Source of the DNA: Actimicrobium sp034313845
Lineage (GTDB): Bacteria; Pseudomonadota; Gammaproteobacteria; Burkholderiales; Burkholderiaceae_D
Assembly: GCF_034313845.1 (NCBI RefSeq)
Contig: NZ_JAVIWN010000004.1
Direction: 5' to 3' (one strand)
DNA: 64,000 bases
Shown here in pieces: positions 9,205-18,422 of the stretch (position 1 is the stretch's first letter; the number at the start of each line of letters is the position of its first letter). The notes under the pieces are model-generated. The model saw nothing but the letters and a program-made list of their open reading frames with translations. It was not told where the DNA came from and searched no databases. The translations under genes were made by a program, and so were the position numbers.

Positions 9205-9249
9205 TCCCCATTCCCTTATATTTTAGCAACACGGACGCGGCCCAAACTG

Positions 9250-9275
9250 TTGACTGGTTGAAATGAGCAAAGTTC
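9250..9275 (-). promoter_or_regulatory. Probable sigma-E autoregulatory promoter of rpoE
   Basis: On the minus strand GAACTT (9275-9270) is followed after exactly 16 nt by TCAA (9253-9250). This fits the ECF/sigma-E pattern GAACTT-N16-TCAAA or TCTGA. It lies 46 bp upstream of the rpoE start. Sigma-E autoregulation from such a site is established in E. coli and Pseudomonas; here it is inferred from sequence only. Confidence 0.6.
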
Positions 9276-9316
9276 ATTCACTGGATCTCGTTTGATGATG
9301 ATTTTTTTCCGAAGGC

Positions 9317-9856
9317 TCATTGATTCTGCCCAGCTATCCAACGACACGCAACGGACAGACGGCGAAAAGCAGATGAAGAGACACAATCAGGGAAAATCAG
9401 TAGTGATTTGGTTTGACCTGTCTCGTCTTTTAATCTGAGTAGCAGCAGTGACGAAAAAATAAAACTGTTCGGCTGCAGAAGCAACACGCAATCATCATCG
9501 GACCGTATCTTGGCCGATGAAGCGACAGCCTTATCCCTGCGTGATACAAGTCTGATGTGTCCTTGCCCGGAAATATCAATACGTACAGGAGGCCGCGAAA
9601 CCGTGATCTGCATGAAGACCGCTACAGCGGAGAAAAACGCAAAACCCGACAAGCCTGCGCGCAAAACAAAAGGCCAGGCTTGTTCAACGTTAACGAGTAA
9701 TGCTATCGATGTTATGAAAAGCATTATCGCCATGGTCACGCAGAGTAGTTTGAGTATCCGGGAAGAAGTAATTACGGCAGTCACCGCGATTGATCTGTCG
9801 GAGCTAAAGAAAGCGCCGCCCTCTTCCGGGCGAACCCGAAAGAAAGGCAACGACAT
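9317..9856 (-). CDS. YgfX-like inner-membrane protein
   Basis: A protein of about 179 aa with two adjacent membrane helices (about residues 33-55 and 60-85) and a C-terminal cytoplasmic part containing LLIFPDCVSSSAFRRLSVACRW, typical of the YgfX/CptA-like family found between fabF and rpoE in betaproteobacteria. In enterobacteria YgfX pairs with the flavinylation factor SdhE. Here no sdhE neighbour is present, so the role is uncertain. The ATG at 9856 overlaps the fabF stop by one base (TGATG), implying coupling to fabF. Confidence 0.65.
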   Translation of the reverse strand: MSLPFFRVRPEEGGAFFSSDRSIAVTAVITSSRILKLLCVTMAIMLFITSIALLVNVEQAWPFVLRAGLSGFAFFSAVAVFMQITVSRPPVRIDISGQGHIRLVSRRDKAVASSAKIRSDDDCVLLLQPNSFIFSSLLLLRLKDETGQTKSLLIFPDCVSSSAFRRLSVACRWIAGQNQ

Positions 9857-11109
9857 CAAATCTTACCGAACACCAAAGTGCCGTTGGTGCCACCGAAGCC
9901 AAATGAGTTTTTGACTGCAACATCAATCACCATGTCTCGGGCGACATTCGCACAGTAATCAAGATCGCAGTTCGGATCCTGATTCTCGAGATTGATCGTT
10001 GGTGGTGACTTTTGATGATGAACTGCCAGCACCGTAAATACCGATTCCAAACCGCCAGCACCACCGAGCAGGTGACCTGTCATCGACTTGGTCGAACTGA
10101 CTACGATGCGCTTTGCATGGTCACCCAACGTCCGTTTGATGGCCACGGTTTCAGCCATGTCACCAAGCGGTGTCGACGTACCATGTGCATTGACATAATT
10201 GACTTCAGAACTGTTTACACCCGAATTACTGAGCGCTGAAATCATGCATCGCCGTGCACCCTCGCCATTTTCGAGCGGCGCGGTCATGTGATGCGCATCG
10301 GCACTCATGCCAAAGCCGAGCAGCTCTGCGTAAATTTTCGCACCGCGTGCCTTGGCATGTTCATATTCTTCCAGCACCATTACTCCGGCACCTTCACCGA
10401 GAACAAACCCGTCACGATCGCGATCCCATGGACGCGATGCCGCAGCTGGATCGTCATTACGTGACGACAATGCCCTGGCCGACGCAAATCCGCCAAGACC
10501 AAGCGGTGAGATTGTTGACTCCGAACCGCCAGCAATCATGACATCCGCATCGCCGTATTCAATCATGCGACCAGCCGTACCAATGCAATGCAACCCGGTG
10601 GAGCAGGCAGTGACGATAGCGAGGTTTGGTCCGCGCAGACCATACTTGATCGACAGGTGACCCGAGATCATGTTGATGATTGAGGCCGGTACGAAGAAAG
10701 GACTGATGCGACGTGGCCCACGGGCCGTCAGCTCCGCATGAGTTTCCTCAATCAGTGGCAAGCCACCTATTCCGGAACCGACGATCACCCCGATCCGGTC
10801 GGCATTTTCTTCGGTAACGATCAAGCCACTATCCTGCATCGCCTGAATACCGGCGGCCATACCATAGTGGATGAATGCGTCCATGTGGCGTGCTTCTTTT
10901 GCCAGCATGTACTCTTCAACATTGAAGTTTTTCACTTCGCCCGCAAACCGCGTACTGAAGGCAGTTGCATCGAACTTGGTGATCGTTGCGATGCCCGACT
11001 GCCCCTCAAGAACAGCATTCCATGCATCAGAAACTGTGTTTCCTACTGGTGAAATGCAGCCGAGGCCAGTAATGACGACGCGACGTGGACGTTGGCGTAT
11101 GCGACTCAA
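9856..11109 (-). CDS. fabF: 3-oxoacyl-[acyl-carrier-protein] synthase II
   Basis: Condensing enzyme of type II fatty-acid synthesis that elongates acyl-ACP with malonyl-ACP. It is a 417-aa thiolase-fold protein with the active-site Cys169 in TACSTGLHC and the two His in NAHGTSTPLGD and STKSMTGHLLGGAGG. The start is TTG at 11109, preceded by AGGAGAACC at good spacing; no ATG precedes the conserved RRVVITGLG strand. It lies 24 bp downstream of acpP, the standard fab arrangement. Confidence 0.95.
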   Translation of the reverse strand: MSRIRQRPRRVVITGLGCISPVGNTVSDAWNAVLEGQSGIATITKFDATAFSTRFAGEVKNFNVEEYMLAKEARHMDAFIHYGMAAGIQAMQDSGLIVTEENADRIGVIVGSGIGGLPLIEETHAELTARGPRRISPFFVPASIINMISGHLSIKYGLRGPNLAIVTACSTGLHCIGTAGRMIEYGDADVMIAGGSESTISPLGLGGFASARALSSRNDDPAAASRPWDRDRDGFVLGEGAGVMVLEEYEHAKARGAKIYAELLGFGMSADAHHMTAPLENGEGARRCMISALSNSGVNSSEVNYVNAHGTSTPLGDMAETVAIKRTLGDHAKRIVVSSTKSMTGHLLGGAGGLESVFTVLAVHHQKSPPTINLENQDPNCDLDYCANVARDMVIDVAVKNSFGFGGTNGTLVFGKI

Positions 11110-11133
11110 TAGGTTCTCCTAGACGCGATCGAC

Positions 11134-11373
11134 TCAGGCTTTGACGTGTGCCTTGGCGTAGTCGATTGCTTGTTGAACGGTGGTGATTTTTTCTGCTTGC
11201 TCGTCTGGAATTTCCATTTCAAACTCGTCTTCGAGGGCCATGACCAACTCAACGGTATCGAGCGAGTCTGCACCAAGATCATCGACAAATGACGATTCAA
11301 TCTTGATGTCTGCTTCGGCGACGCCCAGTTGCTCAGCGACGATTTTCTTAACGCGTTGTTCGATATCGGACAT
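11134..11373 (-). CDS. acpP: Acyl carrier protein
   Basis: Acidic 79-aa helical carrier protein to which growing acyl chains are attached through 4'-phosphopantetheine on Ser37 in the DSLDTVEL motif. The length and sequence are normal for the family. A 125-bp gap separates it from fabG upstream, leaving room for a separate strong promoter, as is usual for acpP. fabF follows after 24 bp. Confidence 0.97.
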   Translation of the reverse strand: MSDIEQRVKKIVAEQLGVAEADIKIESSFVDDLGADSLDTVELVMALEDEFEMEIPDEQAEKITTVQQAIDYAKAHVKA

Positions 11374-11498
11374 AGTGATACTCCATTGATTGGGTGACAG
11401 AAAGTGCGCGCATTTTATCAGGTTTGCGCATTGAGAAATTACTTTTGGCTTTCATTCTAAAGAATGATCAAGATGCTGCCTCAAGTAGTAAATTTTGA

Positions 11499-12251
11499 TC
11501 AGCTCATGTACATGCCACCATTGACGTGGATGGTTGTGCCCGTGATGTAGCTAGCTTGCGGTGATGCAAGGAAAGCCACTGCAGCGGCGATATCTTCAGG
11601 CTGTCCCAGTCGCCCCAAGGGGATTTGCTGCGTCAACTGTGCGATTTGCGACTCGGCTAAAGCCTTGGTCATGTCGGTATCAATAAAACCTGGCGCAATG
11701 CAATTGACAGTGATATTTCGACTGCCAATTTCGCGCGCGAGCGCACGACTCATCCCGGCGACTCCCGCTTTGGCCGCCGCATAGTTCATCTGACCGGCGT
11801 TACCGGCTGAACCAACGACCGACGTGATATTGATGATCCTGCCGGCCTTGGCTTTCATCATCCCGCGCAGCACCGCCCGGGAGAGACGACCCACCGCGGT
11901 GAGATTTGTCGCAATGACTGAATCCCACTCATCCTCTTTCATGCGCAGTGCAAGCTGATCCGCTGTAATACCCGCGTTATTGACCAGAATGGAGAGGCCG
12001 CCGAATTCTTTCTGGATGCTTTCAACCAACTCCAGACAGGCAGCCGCGTTGGTGACGTCAAGTACTGCGCCTTTGCCCGCTCCGGCGCGCTGCGTATCGA
12101 GGTACGAAGAGATCGCCGCAGCACCGCCTTCGGTGGTGGCCGTGCCAATGACGATGGCACCCTGATTCACCAGTTCAATGGCAATGGCACGCCCGATGCC
12201 GCGCGATGCGCCAGTGACAAGGGCAATTTGATTTTGCAGATTCAAGCTCAT
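11499..12251 (-). CDS. fabG: 3-oxoacyl-[acyl-carrier-protein] reductase
   Basis: NADPH-dependent short-chain dehydrogenase that reduces 3-oxoacyl-ACP. It has 250 aa, with the cofactor loop TGASRGIG at about residues 14-21, NNAG at about residue 90, and the catalytic Ser (NITSVVGSAG) and YAAAK (Tyr-x-x-x-Lys) motifs, ending with the typical TTIHVNGGMYM. Its start overlaps the fabD stop as ATGA. Confidence 0.96.
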   Translation of the reverse strand: MSLNLQNQIALVTGASRGIGRAIAIELVNQGAIVIGTATTEGGAAAISSYLDTQRAGAGKGAVLDVTNAAACLELVESIQKEFGGLSILVNNAGITADQLALRMKEDEWDSVIATNLTAVGRLSRAVLRGMMKAKAGRIINITSVVGSAGNAGQMNYAAAKAGVAGMSRALAREIGSRNITVNCIAPGFIDTDMTKALAESQIAQLTQQIPLGRLGQPEDIAAAVAFLASPQASYITGTTIHVNGGMYMS

Positions 12252-13195
12252 GATCTTGCCACTCCTTTTAACAGCTCCAGCACGCGTTCCAGCGATGCCG
12301 TATCGATGATGGCATCGGAAACCAGGGTGCTGTCGATCCGCTTCGTCAGCCCCGACAGCACTTTACCCGGTCCACATTCGATCACGTGCGACGTGCCTGA
12401 TGACGCCATTTTTTGAATCGTCTCAACCCAGCGCACAGGACTCGCAGCCTGCCTTACCAACGCATCTTTCAGGCTGGCAGGATCGTTCACGATCTCTACA
12501 TCAACATTGTTAATGACAGGTACAAGGCCAGTCGAAAAATGCAGCGGCGCCAGATAGTCTCGCAACCGATCCGATGCAGGCTTGAGCAACGATGAATGAA
12601 ACGGAGCCGAGACAGGAAGAATCAAGGCACGCTTTGCACCCCTGGCCTTGGCCAATTCACAAGCCCGCTCCATGGCCGCTTTACTTCCGGCAATGACAAC
12701 CTGGGCAGGCGCGTTGAAGTTAACCGCCTCGACCACATCGCCCTGCGCAGACTCTTCACATAGCGCAATCACATCGGCATCCGGTAATCCCAGGATGGCA
12801 GCCATTCCGCCTTGCCCAACCGGCACTGCTTGCTGCATCGCCTCGGCGCGAAAACGCACCAGAGGAACCGCGTCCTTGAACGACAAGATACCAGCGGCAA
12901 CCAGCGCCGAATATTCCCCCAAGCTATGCCCGGCAAACAGATCAGGTACGGGTCCGCCAGCGGCGATCCATGCGCGGTACATCGCGACGCCAGCGGTCAA
13001 CATGACCGGCTGGGTATTGGTTGTCAGATCAAGCAGTTCTTTCGGACCTGTTGCAATCAAGCTAGCCAGATCTGTTTTCAACACCTCCGACGCTTCGGCA
13101 ACCGTGTCTCTGACGGCAATATTGTCACCAAAGGCGTTCAGCATACCGATGGCTTGTGAACCCTGACCGGGGAATACAAAAGCAAATTTTGTCAT
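12248..13195 (-). CDS. fabD: Malonyl-CoA:ACP transacylase
   Basis: Transfers malonyl from CoA to ACP to supply the fatty-acid synthase. It has 315 aa, starts with FVFPGQGSQ, and carries the nucleophile Ser91 in GHSLGEY, the Arg in FRAEAMQQA, and the catalytic His in SAPFHSSLL. It lies 29 bp downstream of fabH and overlaps fabG by 4 bp. Confidence 0.96.
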   Translation of the reverse strand: MTKFAFVFPGQGSQAIGMLNAFGDNIAVRDTVAEASEVLKTDLASLIATGPKELLDLTTNTQPVMLTAGVAMYRAWIAAGGPVPDLFAGHSLGEYSALVAAGILSFKDAVPLVRFRAEAMQQAVPVGQGGMAAILGLPDADVIALCEESAQGDVVEAVNFNAPAQVVIAGSKAAMERACELAKARGAKRALILPVSAPFHSSLLKPASDRLRDYLAPLHFSTGLVPVINNVDVEIVNDPASLKDALVRQAASPVRWVETIQKMASSGTSHVIECGPGKVLSGLTKRIDSTLVSDAIIDTASLERVLELLKGVARS

Positions 13196-13224
13196 GCGAT
13201 CGCTTCAAAAAAAATGGATTGACT

Positions 13225-14211
13225 CTACATTCGTGCAACAACTGCACCCCAAGTGAAACCGCCACCGACACCTTCCATCAAGACAAGCTGCCCCGGCTTG
13301 ACCCGGCCATCCCGAACAGCGGTATCGAGCGCAAGCGGGATCGATGCGGCCGAGGTGTTACCGTGCTGATCAACGGTCACGACCATTTTTTCGGCTGGCA
13401 TTTTTAATTTCCTGGCCGTGCTCTGCATGATCCGGATATTGGCCTGGTGAGGGATCAGCCAGTCCAGTTCGCTGGCTGTCATGCCTGCACTTTCGAGCGC
13501 TTCGACGGCGACTTTTTCGAGCACCGAGACGGCCAGTTTGAATACCGCAGGGCCGTCCATTGTCAGGAATCCGCTGCCCGCAAGTACGCCGCCACTCACG
13601 CCGCCCTGCACGCTCAAAATATTGCCATAGCGGCCATCCGCGTGCAGCTTGGTGGCAAGAATGCCTGGCTCTGTGGAGGCGGAAAGAATAATCGCACCCG
13701 CTCCATCGCCGAACAAGACACAGGTACCACGATCCTTGAAATCAAGAATCCTGGAGAACACTTCCGCTCCGATAACCAGCACCTTTGCATGCGCGCCCGT
13801 GCGGATGAAGCTGTCAGCAACCGACAGCGCATAAATGAACCCGCTGCATACTGCCTGCACGTCCACTGCTGCGCAACCGTTGGTAATCCCTAACTTGTTC
13901 TGAACCACGCATGCAGTACTTGGAAATCCGCCAAAGTGATCTGGCGTCGACGTGGCAACGATAATCAAATCAATATCGTTGCCGGTCAAGCCTGCCATAT
14001 CAAGGGCATTCAACGCGGCCTCTACGGCGAGATCGCTGGACAAAACAGTGGGATCCGCATAGTGACGCGCCGAAATTCCGCTGCGTGAAAAAATCCATTC
14101 GTCGGAGGTCTCTACGCCGTCCGCAGCGAGTCGCGCAACGAGTTGCTCATTCGTGACCCGGTTGGGAGGAAGGCAACTGCCTGTTCCGATAATTTTGCTA
14201 TAAGTTGTCAT
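13225..14211 (-). CDS. fabH: 3-oxoacyl-[acyl-carrier-protein] synthase III
   Basis: Starts fatty-acid synthesis by condensing acetyl-CoA with malonyl-ACP. It has 328 aa, with the Cys122 nucleophile in AVCSGFIYAL, His in LIPHQANIRI and Asn in HGNTSAASIPLAL, completing the Cys-His-Asn triad. The C-terminus EGVGGGFTWGA is typical. It overlaps the plsX stop by 4 bp. Confidence 0.96.
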   Translation of the reverse strand: MTTYSKIIGTGSCLPPNRVTNEQLVARLAADGVETSDEWIFSRSGISARHYADPTVLSSDLAVEAALNALDMAGLTGNDIDLIIVATSTPDHFGGFPSTACVVQNKLGITNGCAAVDVQAVCSGFIYALSVADSFIRTGAHAKVLVIGAEVFSRILDFKDRGTCVLFGDGAGAIILSASTEPGILATKLHADGRYGNILSVQGGVSGGVLAGSGFLTMDGPAVFKLAVSVLEKVAVEALESAGMTASELDWLIPHQANIRIMQSTARKLKMPAEKMVVTVDQHGNTSAASIPLALDTAVRDGRVKPGQLVLMEGVGGGFTWGAVVARM

Positions 14212-15299
14212 GCACTATTCCGCTCATTCAAATCAAGCATCAGGCCTGCATCATTGACCAAAGGAAGAATGTCAGCCTGCGGCATCATCGACGTTATCGT
14301 GAGCGAGATACGCGACAGCACATCATTCTTCGCTGCATCGTACGCGCGTTTGATGGCCCATTCATAGCCATATCTGTCAGCGCTACCGTGGCTTTTAAAA
14401 ACCAGCCCGCGCAAACCCAGCAGGCTTGCACCATTGTAACGAGACGGATTGATACGGCGGGAAATTGCCTTCAGCGCGCCGCGCGCCAGTAATGCCCCCA
14501 GCATATTCAGCGGGGAACTTCGTAACTCTGCTGCAAGCACATTTTTCACAAAGCGACCCAATCCTTCGGAGGCTTTCAGTGTGACATTCCCGACAAAGCC
14601 ATCACAGACCACGATGTCGGTCGTTCCCTGAAAGATATCATTGCCTTCGACATTGCCATAAAAGTTGAGCGAACCTCGTTCATGATCGGCGCGTAACAGT
14701 GCCGCAGTGCGCTTGACGAGATCATTGCCCTTGATATCTTCCTCGCCGACATTGAGCAAACCAATCGTCGGACGCGCAATGCCTTCCATGGCAGCAACCA
14801 GCACAGACCCCATCAGAGCGAACTGATAAAGATGCTGCGGCTCGCAATCCACATTCGCGCCGAGATCGAGCATGTAGGTAGGAGCACCCTTTTGATTGGG
14901 AATAATGCCGCAGATCGCTGGACGATGAATCCCGGGAATCGTCTTCAATACGTAGCGCGATACTGCCATCAACGCCCCGGTATTACCCGCTGAAACACAG
15001 GCTTGCGCAGCACCCGTCTTGACGAGATTGATGGCTCCGCGCATCGAAGAATCTTTTTTGCGTCGCAATGCGATCTCGAGGGAATCGTCCATCTCAACAA
15101 CTTCCGATGCATGGACGACAGAAATTCGTGGATGACCAGTGCGTTTGAGCTTTTTCAACTCGGCATGGATAACTTCTTCCTTGCCGACAAGAATAAGTGA
15201 TGCATCCGGTTCATGATCAACGAAAGAGAGCGCTGCATGGACAGTGACAGACGGTCCATGGTCGCCACCCATGCAGTCAATTGAAATTTTAATGGTCAT
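14208..15299 (-). CDS. plsX: Phosphate acyltransferase PlsX
   Basis: Peripheral membrane enzyme making acyl-phosphate from acyl-ACP for phospholipid synthesis. It has 363 aa, begins IKISIDCMGGDHGPSVTV, and has SAGNTGAL and DLGANVDCEP, all hallmark PlsX motifs. The gene is downstream of rpmF, with a hairpin terminator in the 149-bp gap, so some transcription probably starts anew before plsX. Confidence 0.95.
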   Translation of the reverse strand: MTIKISIDCMGGDHGPSVTVHAALSFVDHEPDASLILVGKEEVIHAELKKLKRTGHPRISVVHASEVVEMDDSLEIALRRKKDSSMRGAINLVKTGAAQACVSAGNTGALMAVSRYVLKTIPGIHRPAICGIIPNQKGAPTYMLDLGANVDCEPQHLYQFALMGSVLVAAMEGIARPTIGLLNVGEEDIKGNDLVKRTAALLRADHERGSLNFYGNVEGNDIFQGTTDIVVCDGFVGNVTLKASEGLGRFVKNVLAAELRSSPLNMLGALLARGALKAISRRINPSRYNGASLLGLRGLVFKSHGSADRYGYEWAIKRAYDAAKNDVLSRISLTITSMMPQADILPLVNDAGLMLDLNERNSA

Positions 15300-15383
15300 T
15301 GATTTGATTCAGTACCCTGCTCCAACCGCTATACAGCCAAGATTCGGTGCGACTCAAACTGATGCAACGGGATGTGTCAACAC

Positions 15384-15428
15384 GTAAAAAAGCGGCACCA
15401 GGCAGAAAATACGCTGAGCCGCTTTTTA
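15384..15428 (-). terminator. Intrinsic terminator after rpmF (possibly bidirectional)
   Basis: Arms AAAAAGCGGC (15387-15396) and GCCGCTTTTT (15418-15427) form a GC-rich stem with T runs on both strands. It lies just downstream of rpmF on the minus strand and before plsX. The long loop of about 21 nt is atypical, so partial read-through into plsX is possible. Confidence 0.6.
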
Positions 15429-15448
15429 TAATTTAATACCAACGAATG

Positions 15449-15631
15449 TTATTCGTCGTTTTTTGTTTTCAGGACTTTACGGCCACGATAGTAACCGGTA
15501 GGGCTGATGTGGTGACGCATGTGCGTCTCACCAGTTGTTGCTTCGACTGCCAGTTGCGGTGCAACGAGGAAGTCGTGTGAACGATGCATGCCACGCTTGG
15601 ACGGGGACTTTTTGTTTTGCTGAACAGCCAT
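15449..15631 (-). CDS. rpmF: 50S ribosomal protein L32
   Basis: A 60-aa basic ribosomal protein starting MAVQQNKKSPSKRGMHRSHD, the standard L32 N-terminus, followed by HHISPTGYYRGRKVLK. It lacks the zinc-binding Cys pairs, as is usual for the C-minus form in proteobacteria. It lies 122 bp downstream of the yceD-like gene, the conserved yceD-rpmF-plsX order. Confidence 0.97.
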   Translation of the reverse strand: MAVQQNKKSPSKRGMHRSHDFLVAPQLAVEATTGETHMRHHISPTGYYRGRKVLKTKNDE

Positions 15632-15753
15632 GATTACTCCTAAACCCTAAGATCTCAAATTTTAACATAGTCGGTCTGTCCAACTACGACAAAACCGAGC
15701 GATACCCTGTACATGACGGCCGTGAACAGTATTCGGCTTCCTACTCAAAATCT

Positions 15754-16248
15754 TTACCGCTTTAAATCTTTCAATGCTGCGAATGCTGACGGCTTTTTGA
15801 CGGCATCCAGCACTGCGCTTCCTGCATCCGGGCAAATATCGTGTTTGACCGATGCCGGAATCGACAGCAGCGCTTCGTCTTCGATCAAATCTAATATGAG
15901 CAAGGTTTTGGTTCCAACGATGACATCCGTATCGTCATCCGCAAGCACCTCATCGATGCGATCTGCCTCTTCTTCATCCGTTGCGATGACCAGTTTTGCG
16001 CTGGAAGATATTGCAAAATCCAGAGAACCAAGACACCGCTGACAAGACAACTTCACCGCTCCGGAAATCTCCAATAACAATCTGGGATGACCCGCGTTGT
16101 CGCTACCACCTTGGAGAGACCAGATGATTACACCAGAATCACCGGCAACTTCACTGGCAAGTCGCGGCAAATCGGCGACGGCTACCTCACCCTCCTGGCG
16201 ATCTTTCAAGCGGCAAAACTCGAACACATCGATGACCAAAGCATTCAT
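15754..16248 (-). CDS. yceD: DUF177 / YceD family protein (23S rRNA accumulation protein)
   Basis: A 164-aa protein of the DUF177 family, which is almost always next to rpmF and is implicated in 23S rRNA accumulation. The conserved CQRC pair (about residues 73-76, in KLSCQRCLGSLDF) and the acidic segment EDEALLSIPASVKHDICP near the C-terminus are both present. It is divergent from maf, with 105 bp between, so both promoters lie in 16249-16353. Confidence 0.85.
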   Translation of the reverse strand: MNALVIDVFEFCRLKDRQEGEVAVADLPRLASEVAGDSGVIIWSLQGGSDNAGHPRLLLEISGAVKLSCQRCLGSLDFAISSSAKLVIATDEEEADRIDEVLADDDTDVIVGTKTLLILDLIEDEALLSIPASVKHDICPDAGSAVLDAVKKPSAFAALKDLKR

Positions 16249-16353
16249 AGAGGTATTGGGACCCGGAAAACCTGCGATAATAACAGCCTTTTTCGTTATA
16301 AGTCAAAGCGTTACAGGCACTTTATGCATTGACGCACAAATCAATTTCAAATC

Positions 16354-16974
16354 ATGTTTAAACAATCGCAACAGCACCGACTGATACTCGCATCAGGGTC
16401 AGCCTACCGACGTGAGCTACTGAGTCGCTTGCGATTGCCATTTACTGTCGCTTCACCCGACATCGACGAGGCCGCATTACCCGGAGAACTACCGGAGGCA
16501 ACAGCACTGCGACTCGCGCAAGCGAAAGCGGAAGCTGTTGCACAACAGAACAGCGAAGCGCTCATTATCGGATCGGACCAGGTAGCCATTCTTGACGGCA
16601 TACAAATCGGCAAGCCCGGTAATCATGACAATGCGCTCGCTCAATTGTTAACAATGCAGGGACGCAGCGTCGTGTTCCACACGGCGCTATGCTTGCTGGA
16701 CACCCGTCATTCCCAAGGAATGAATGCAATACAATTGCGCAACATTGAAACGCGTGTCACCTTTCGCAATCTGCCATCAAGCCAACTCGACGCCTATCTG
16801 CGCATCGAACAGCCATACGACTGCGCCGGCAGTGCCAAGAACGAAGGTCTCGGGATTGTCTTGATCAAATCAATCGACAGTAGCGATCCGACCGCCCTCA
16901 CCGGGCTACCTCTCATTGCACTTACCAGCATGCTCCTGCAAGCTGGCGTGACATTTTTTGGCCACTCACTTTAG
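16354..16974 (+). CDS. maf: Maf-like nucleotide pyrophosphatase
   Basis: House-cleaning NTPase that hydrolyses noncanonical nucleoside triphosphates. It has 206 aa, with the family start LILASGSAYRRELLSRL, then ASPDIDEA, EALIIGSDQVA and the YDCAGSAKNEGLG segment. It reads divergently from the yceD-rpmF group and ends 13 bp before the rsmI-like gene. The subfamily (YceF-like m7GTP or other) was not resolved. Confidence 0.92.
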   Translation: MFKQSQQHRLILASGSAYRRELLSRLRLPFTVASPDIDEAALPGELPEATALRLAQAKAEAVAQQNSEALIIGSDQVAILDGIQIGKPGNHDNALAQLLTMQGRSVVFHTALCLLDTRHSQGMNAIQLRNIETRVTFRNLPSSQLDAYLRIEQPYDCAGSAKNEGLGIVLIKSIDSSDPTALTGLPLIALTSMLLQAGVTFFGHSL

Positions 16975-16987
16975 TAAAGCGACATTC

Positions 16988-17740
16988 ATGGCAGGCATCC
17001 TGTATCTCATTCCCAATACGCTCAGTGCCGCATTGAGTGCAACCGACCAGTTACTGGCAACCATCATTCCCGATGAAGTTCAGAAAATCACTGCACGACT
17101 CGATTACTTCATTGCCGAAAATGCAAAAACAGCGCGGGCACATTTAAAGCTGGTCTCACGCAACTATCCACTGGCCATCGCGTTGCAAGAAATTCGCATC
17201 GATGAATTGAATGTCAATACAGAGTCCACCATGCTTCCGGCACTGCTCGCTCCCGTACTGGCAGGACGCGATGCCGGACTGATTTCCGAGGCAGGGGTCC
17301 CTGCAGTCGCCGATCCGGGAGCAAATCTGGTACGACTTGCGCATCAACATGGCATCCGGGTCCGGCCACTGGTCGGCCCTTCCTCGCTATTGTTGGCGGT
17401 CATGGCTAGTGGCCTGAATGGTCAAAGCTTCGCCTTCAATGGCTACTTGCCGATAGACCCGGGTCAACGCATCAAACGGATCAAGACGCTCGAAGACCGC
17501 TCGCGGCAGGAAAAACAGACACAGCTGTTCATCGAAACGCCTTACCGCAACCTTGGCTTGCTGGAAGCACTGACCGCTACCTGCTCGCCAGGTACGCTCA
17601 TTTGCATTGCCACCGAACTGACAACGGAAGAAGAAACAATCCGCACCCAGACAGTGACGCAATGGAAGCGCGACCTGGCAGCCGGAAAAACGCCGGATTT
17701 TCACAAGAAACCGACTGTCTTCCTGTTGCTTGCAGAATAG
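16988..17740 (+). CDS. RsmI-like SAM-dependent methyltransferase (tetrapyrrole methylase fold)
   Basis: About 250 aa. It has the tetrapyrrole-methylase fold used by RsmI (16S rRNA C1402 2'-O-methyltransferase): LYLIPNTL at the start, DAGLISEAGVPAVADPGANLV, RPLVGPSSLLLAVMASGLNG and FIETPYRN. It is shorter than E. coli RsmI (286 aa) and lacks its C-terminal extension, so it is more likely the short paralogue common beside maf in betaproteobacteria. The target is unproven. ATG 16988 is preferred; the ATG at 16958 would overlap maf. Confidence 0.8.
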   Translation: MAGILYLIPNTLSAALSATDQLLATIIPDEVQKITARLDYFIAENAKTARAHLKLVSRNYPLAIALQEIRIDELNVNTESTMLPALLAPVLAGRDAGLISEAGVPAVADPGANLVRLAHQHGIRVRPLVGPSSLLLAVMASGLNGQSFAFNGYLPIDPGQRIKRIKTLEDRSRQEKQTQLFIETPYRNLGLLEALTATCSPGTLICIATELTTEEETIRTQTVTQWKRDLAAGKTPDFHKKPTVFLLLAE

Positions 17741-17901
17741 CTCTGACTCGAAGTCATCGTCACCTTCGATCACATTGACTTTACAGTTGCGCTTTTTGAA
17801 GATCGGCTTACTGCCCAGCTCGACCTGACTGGCCGAGGACACACCAGCCCACAATCGTCATTGGTGCAATTACGTCACGATTGGCCAGCTCATCCTTGCC
17901 A
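17741..17901. other. Intergenic, nothing convincing
   Basis: The only open frame here is a short minus-strand frame that runs into the rsmI-like gene on the opposite strand. No signal, RBS or recognised motif was found. Confidence 0.5.
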
Positions 17902-18144
17902 TCAGGAGGAGGTCAAGTCCAGACCGAGCATCCTCGCAAAGAGGAAGGTGACGAGCATCAGCCCCAGGAGCGAGAGCACGAAGATGGCGACCACCTTGCC
18001 ACCCGCGCGCGCAACCGCGCGCTTATCCTTCAATGTCTTTCCTTGATCGTAATGCCACTTGATGGCAAAGAACATCCCCGTGCCAAGCACGAGAACCTTG
18101 AACGCAATTAAAACTATCGGAATCCACTCCATCATTTTGCTCAT
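17902..18144 (-). CDS. Small two-helix membrane protein, function unknown
   Basis: An 80-aa protein with two predicted membrane helices (about residues 7-27 and 48-70) joined by a basic loop (KWHYDQGKTLKDKRAVARAGGK). No family was recognised. The ATG at 18144 has only a weak Shine-Dalgarno (GGAAA). Convergent with the rsmI-like gene, it is isolated. The 18145-18422 gap upstream shows no gene. The clear hydrophobic pattern and positive loop make it more credible than a random frame. Confidence 0.5.
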   Translation of the reverse strand: MSKMMEWIPIVLIAFKVLVLGTGMFFAIKWHYDQGKTLKDKRAVARAGGKVVAIFVLSLLGLMLVTFLFARMLGLDLTSS

Positions 18145-18422
18145 TTCCAGGTGATTACATTGACACTGTCTATCGTGATTACCGCTACCTTCAAACGCAG
18201 CTTCAGTAGCGTCATTGCTTATTCAAAGCATCGCCTCAGGCATCCTGCTTGAATCTTTCATTACTTCTATTTTTCATTCATCCTGCTTTTTCCCGCTTCT
18301 CCGCTTGACCCGGCCCTTGTCGCTCCAAGACGGTCCAGTGGCCCTGCACGGAAGACTCACATCAAAAAAGAATCGTTCATGGGCTGATCGGGCAGGTGCG
18401 CTGACGTCATCGGTCACCCCAT

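Noticed and set aside
17387..17854. 155-codon minus-strand frame at the end of the rsmI-like gene
   Set aside because: Mostly antisense to a conserved methyltransferase; only about 40 codons are free and no motif is seen.
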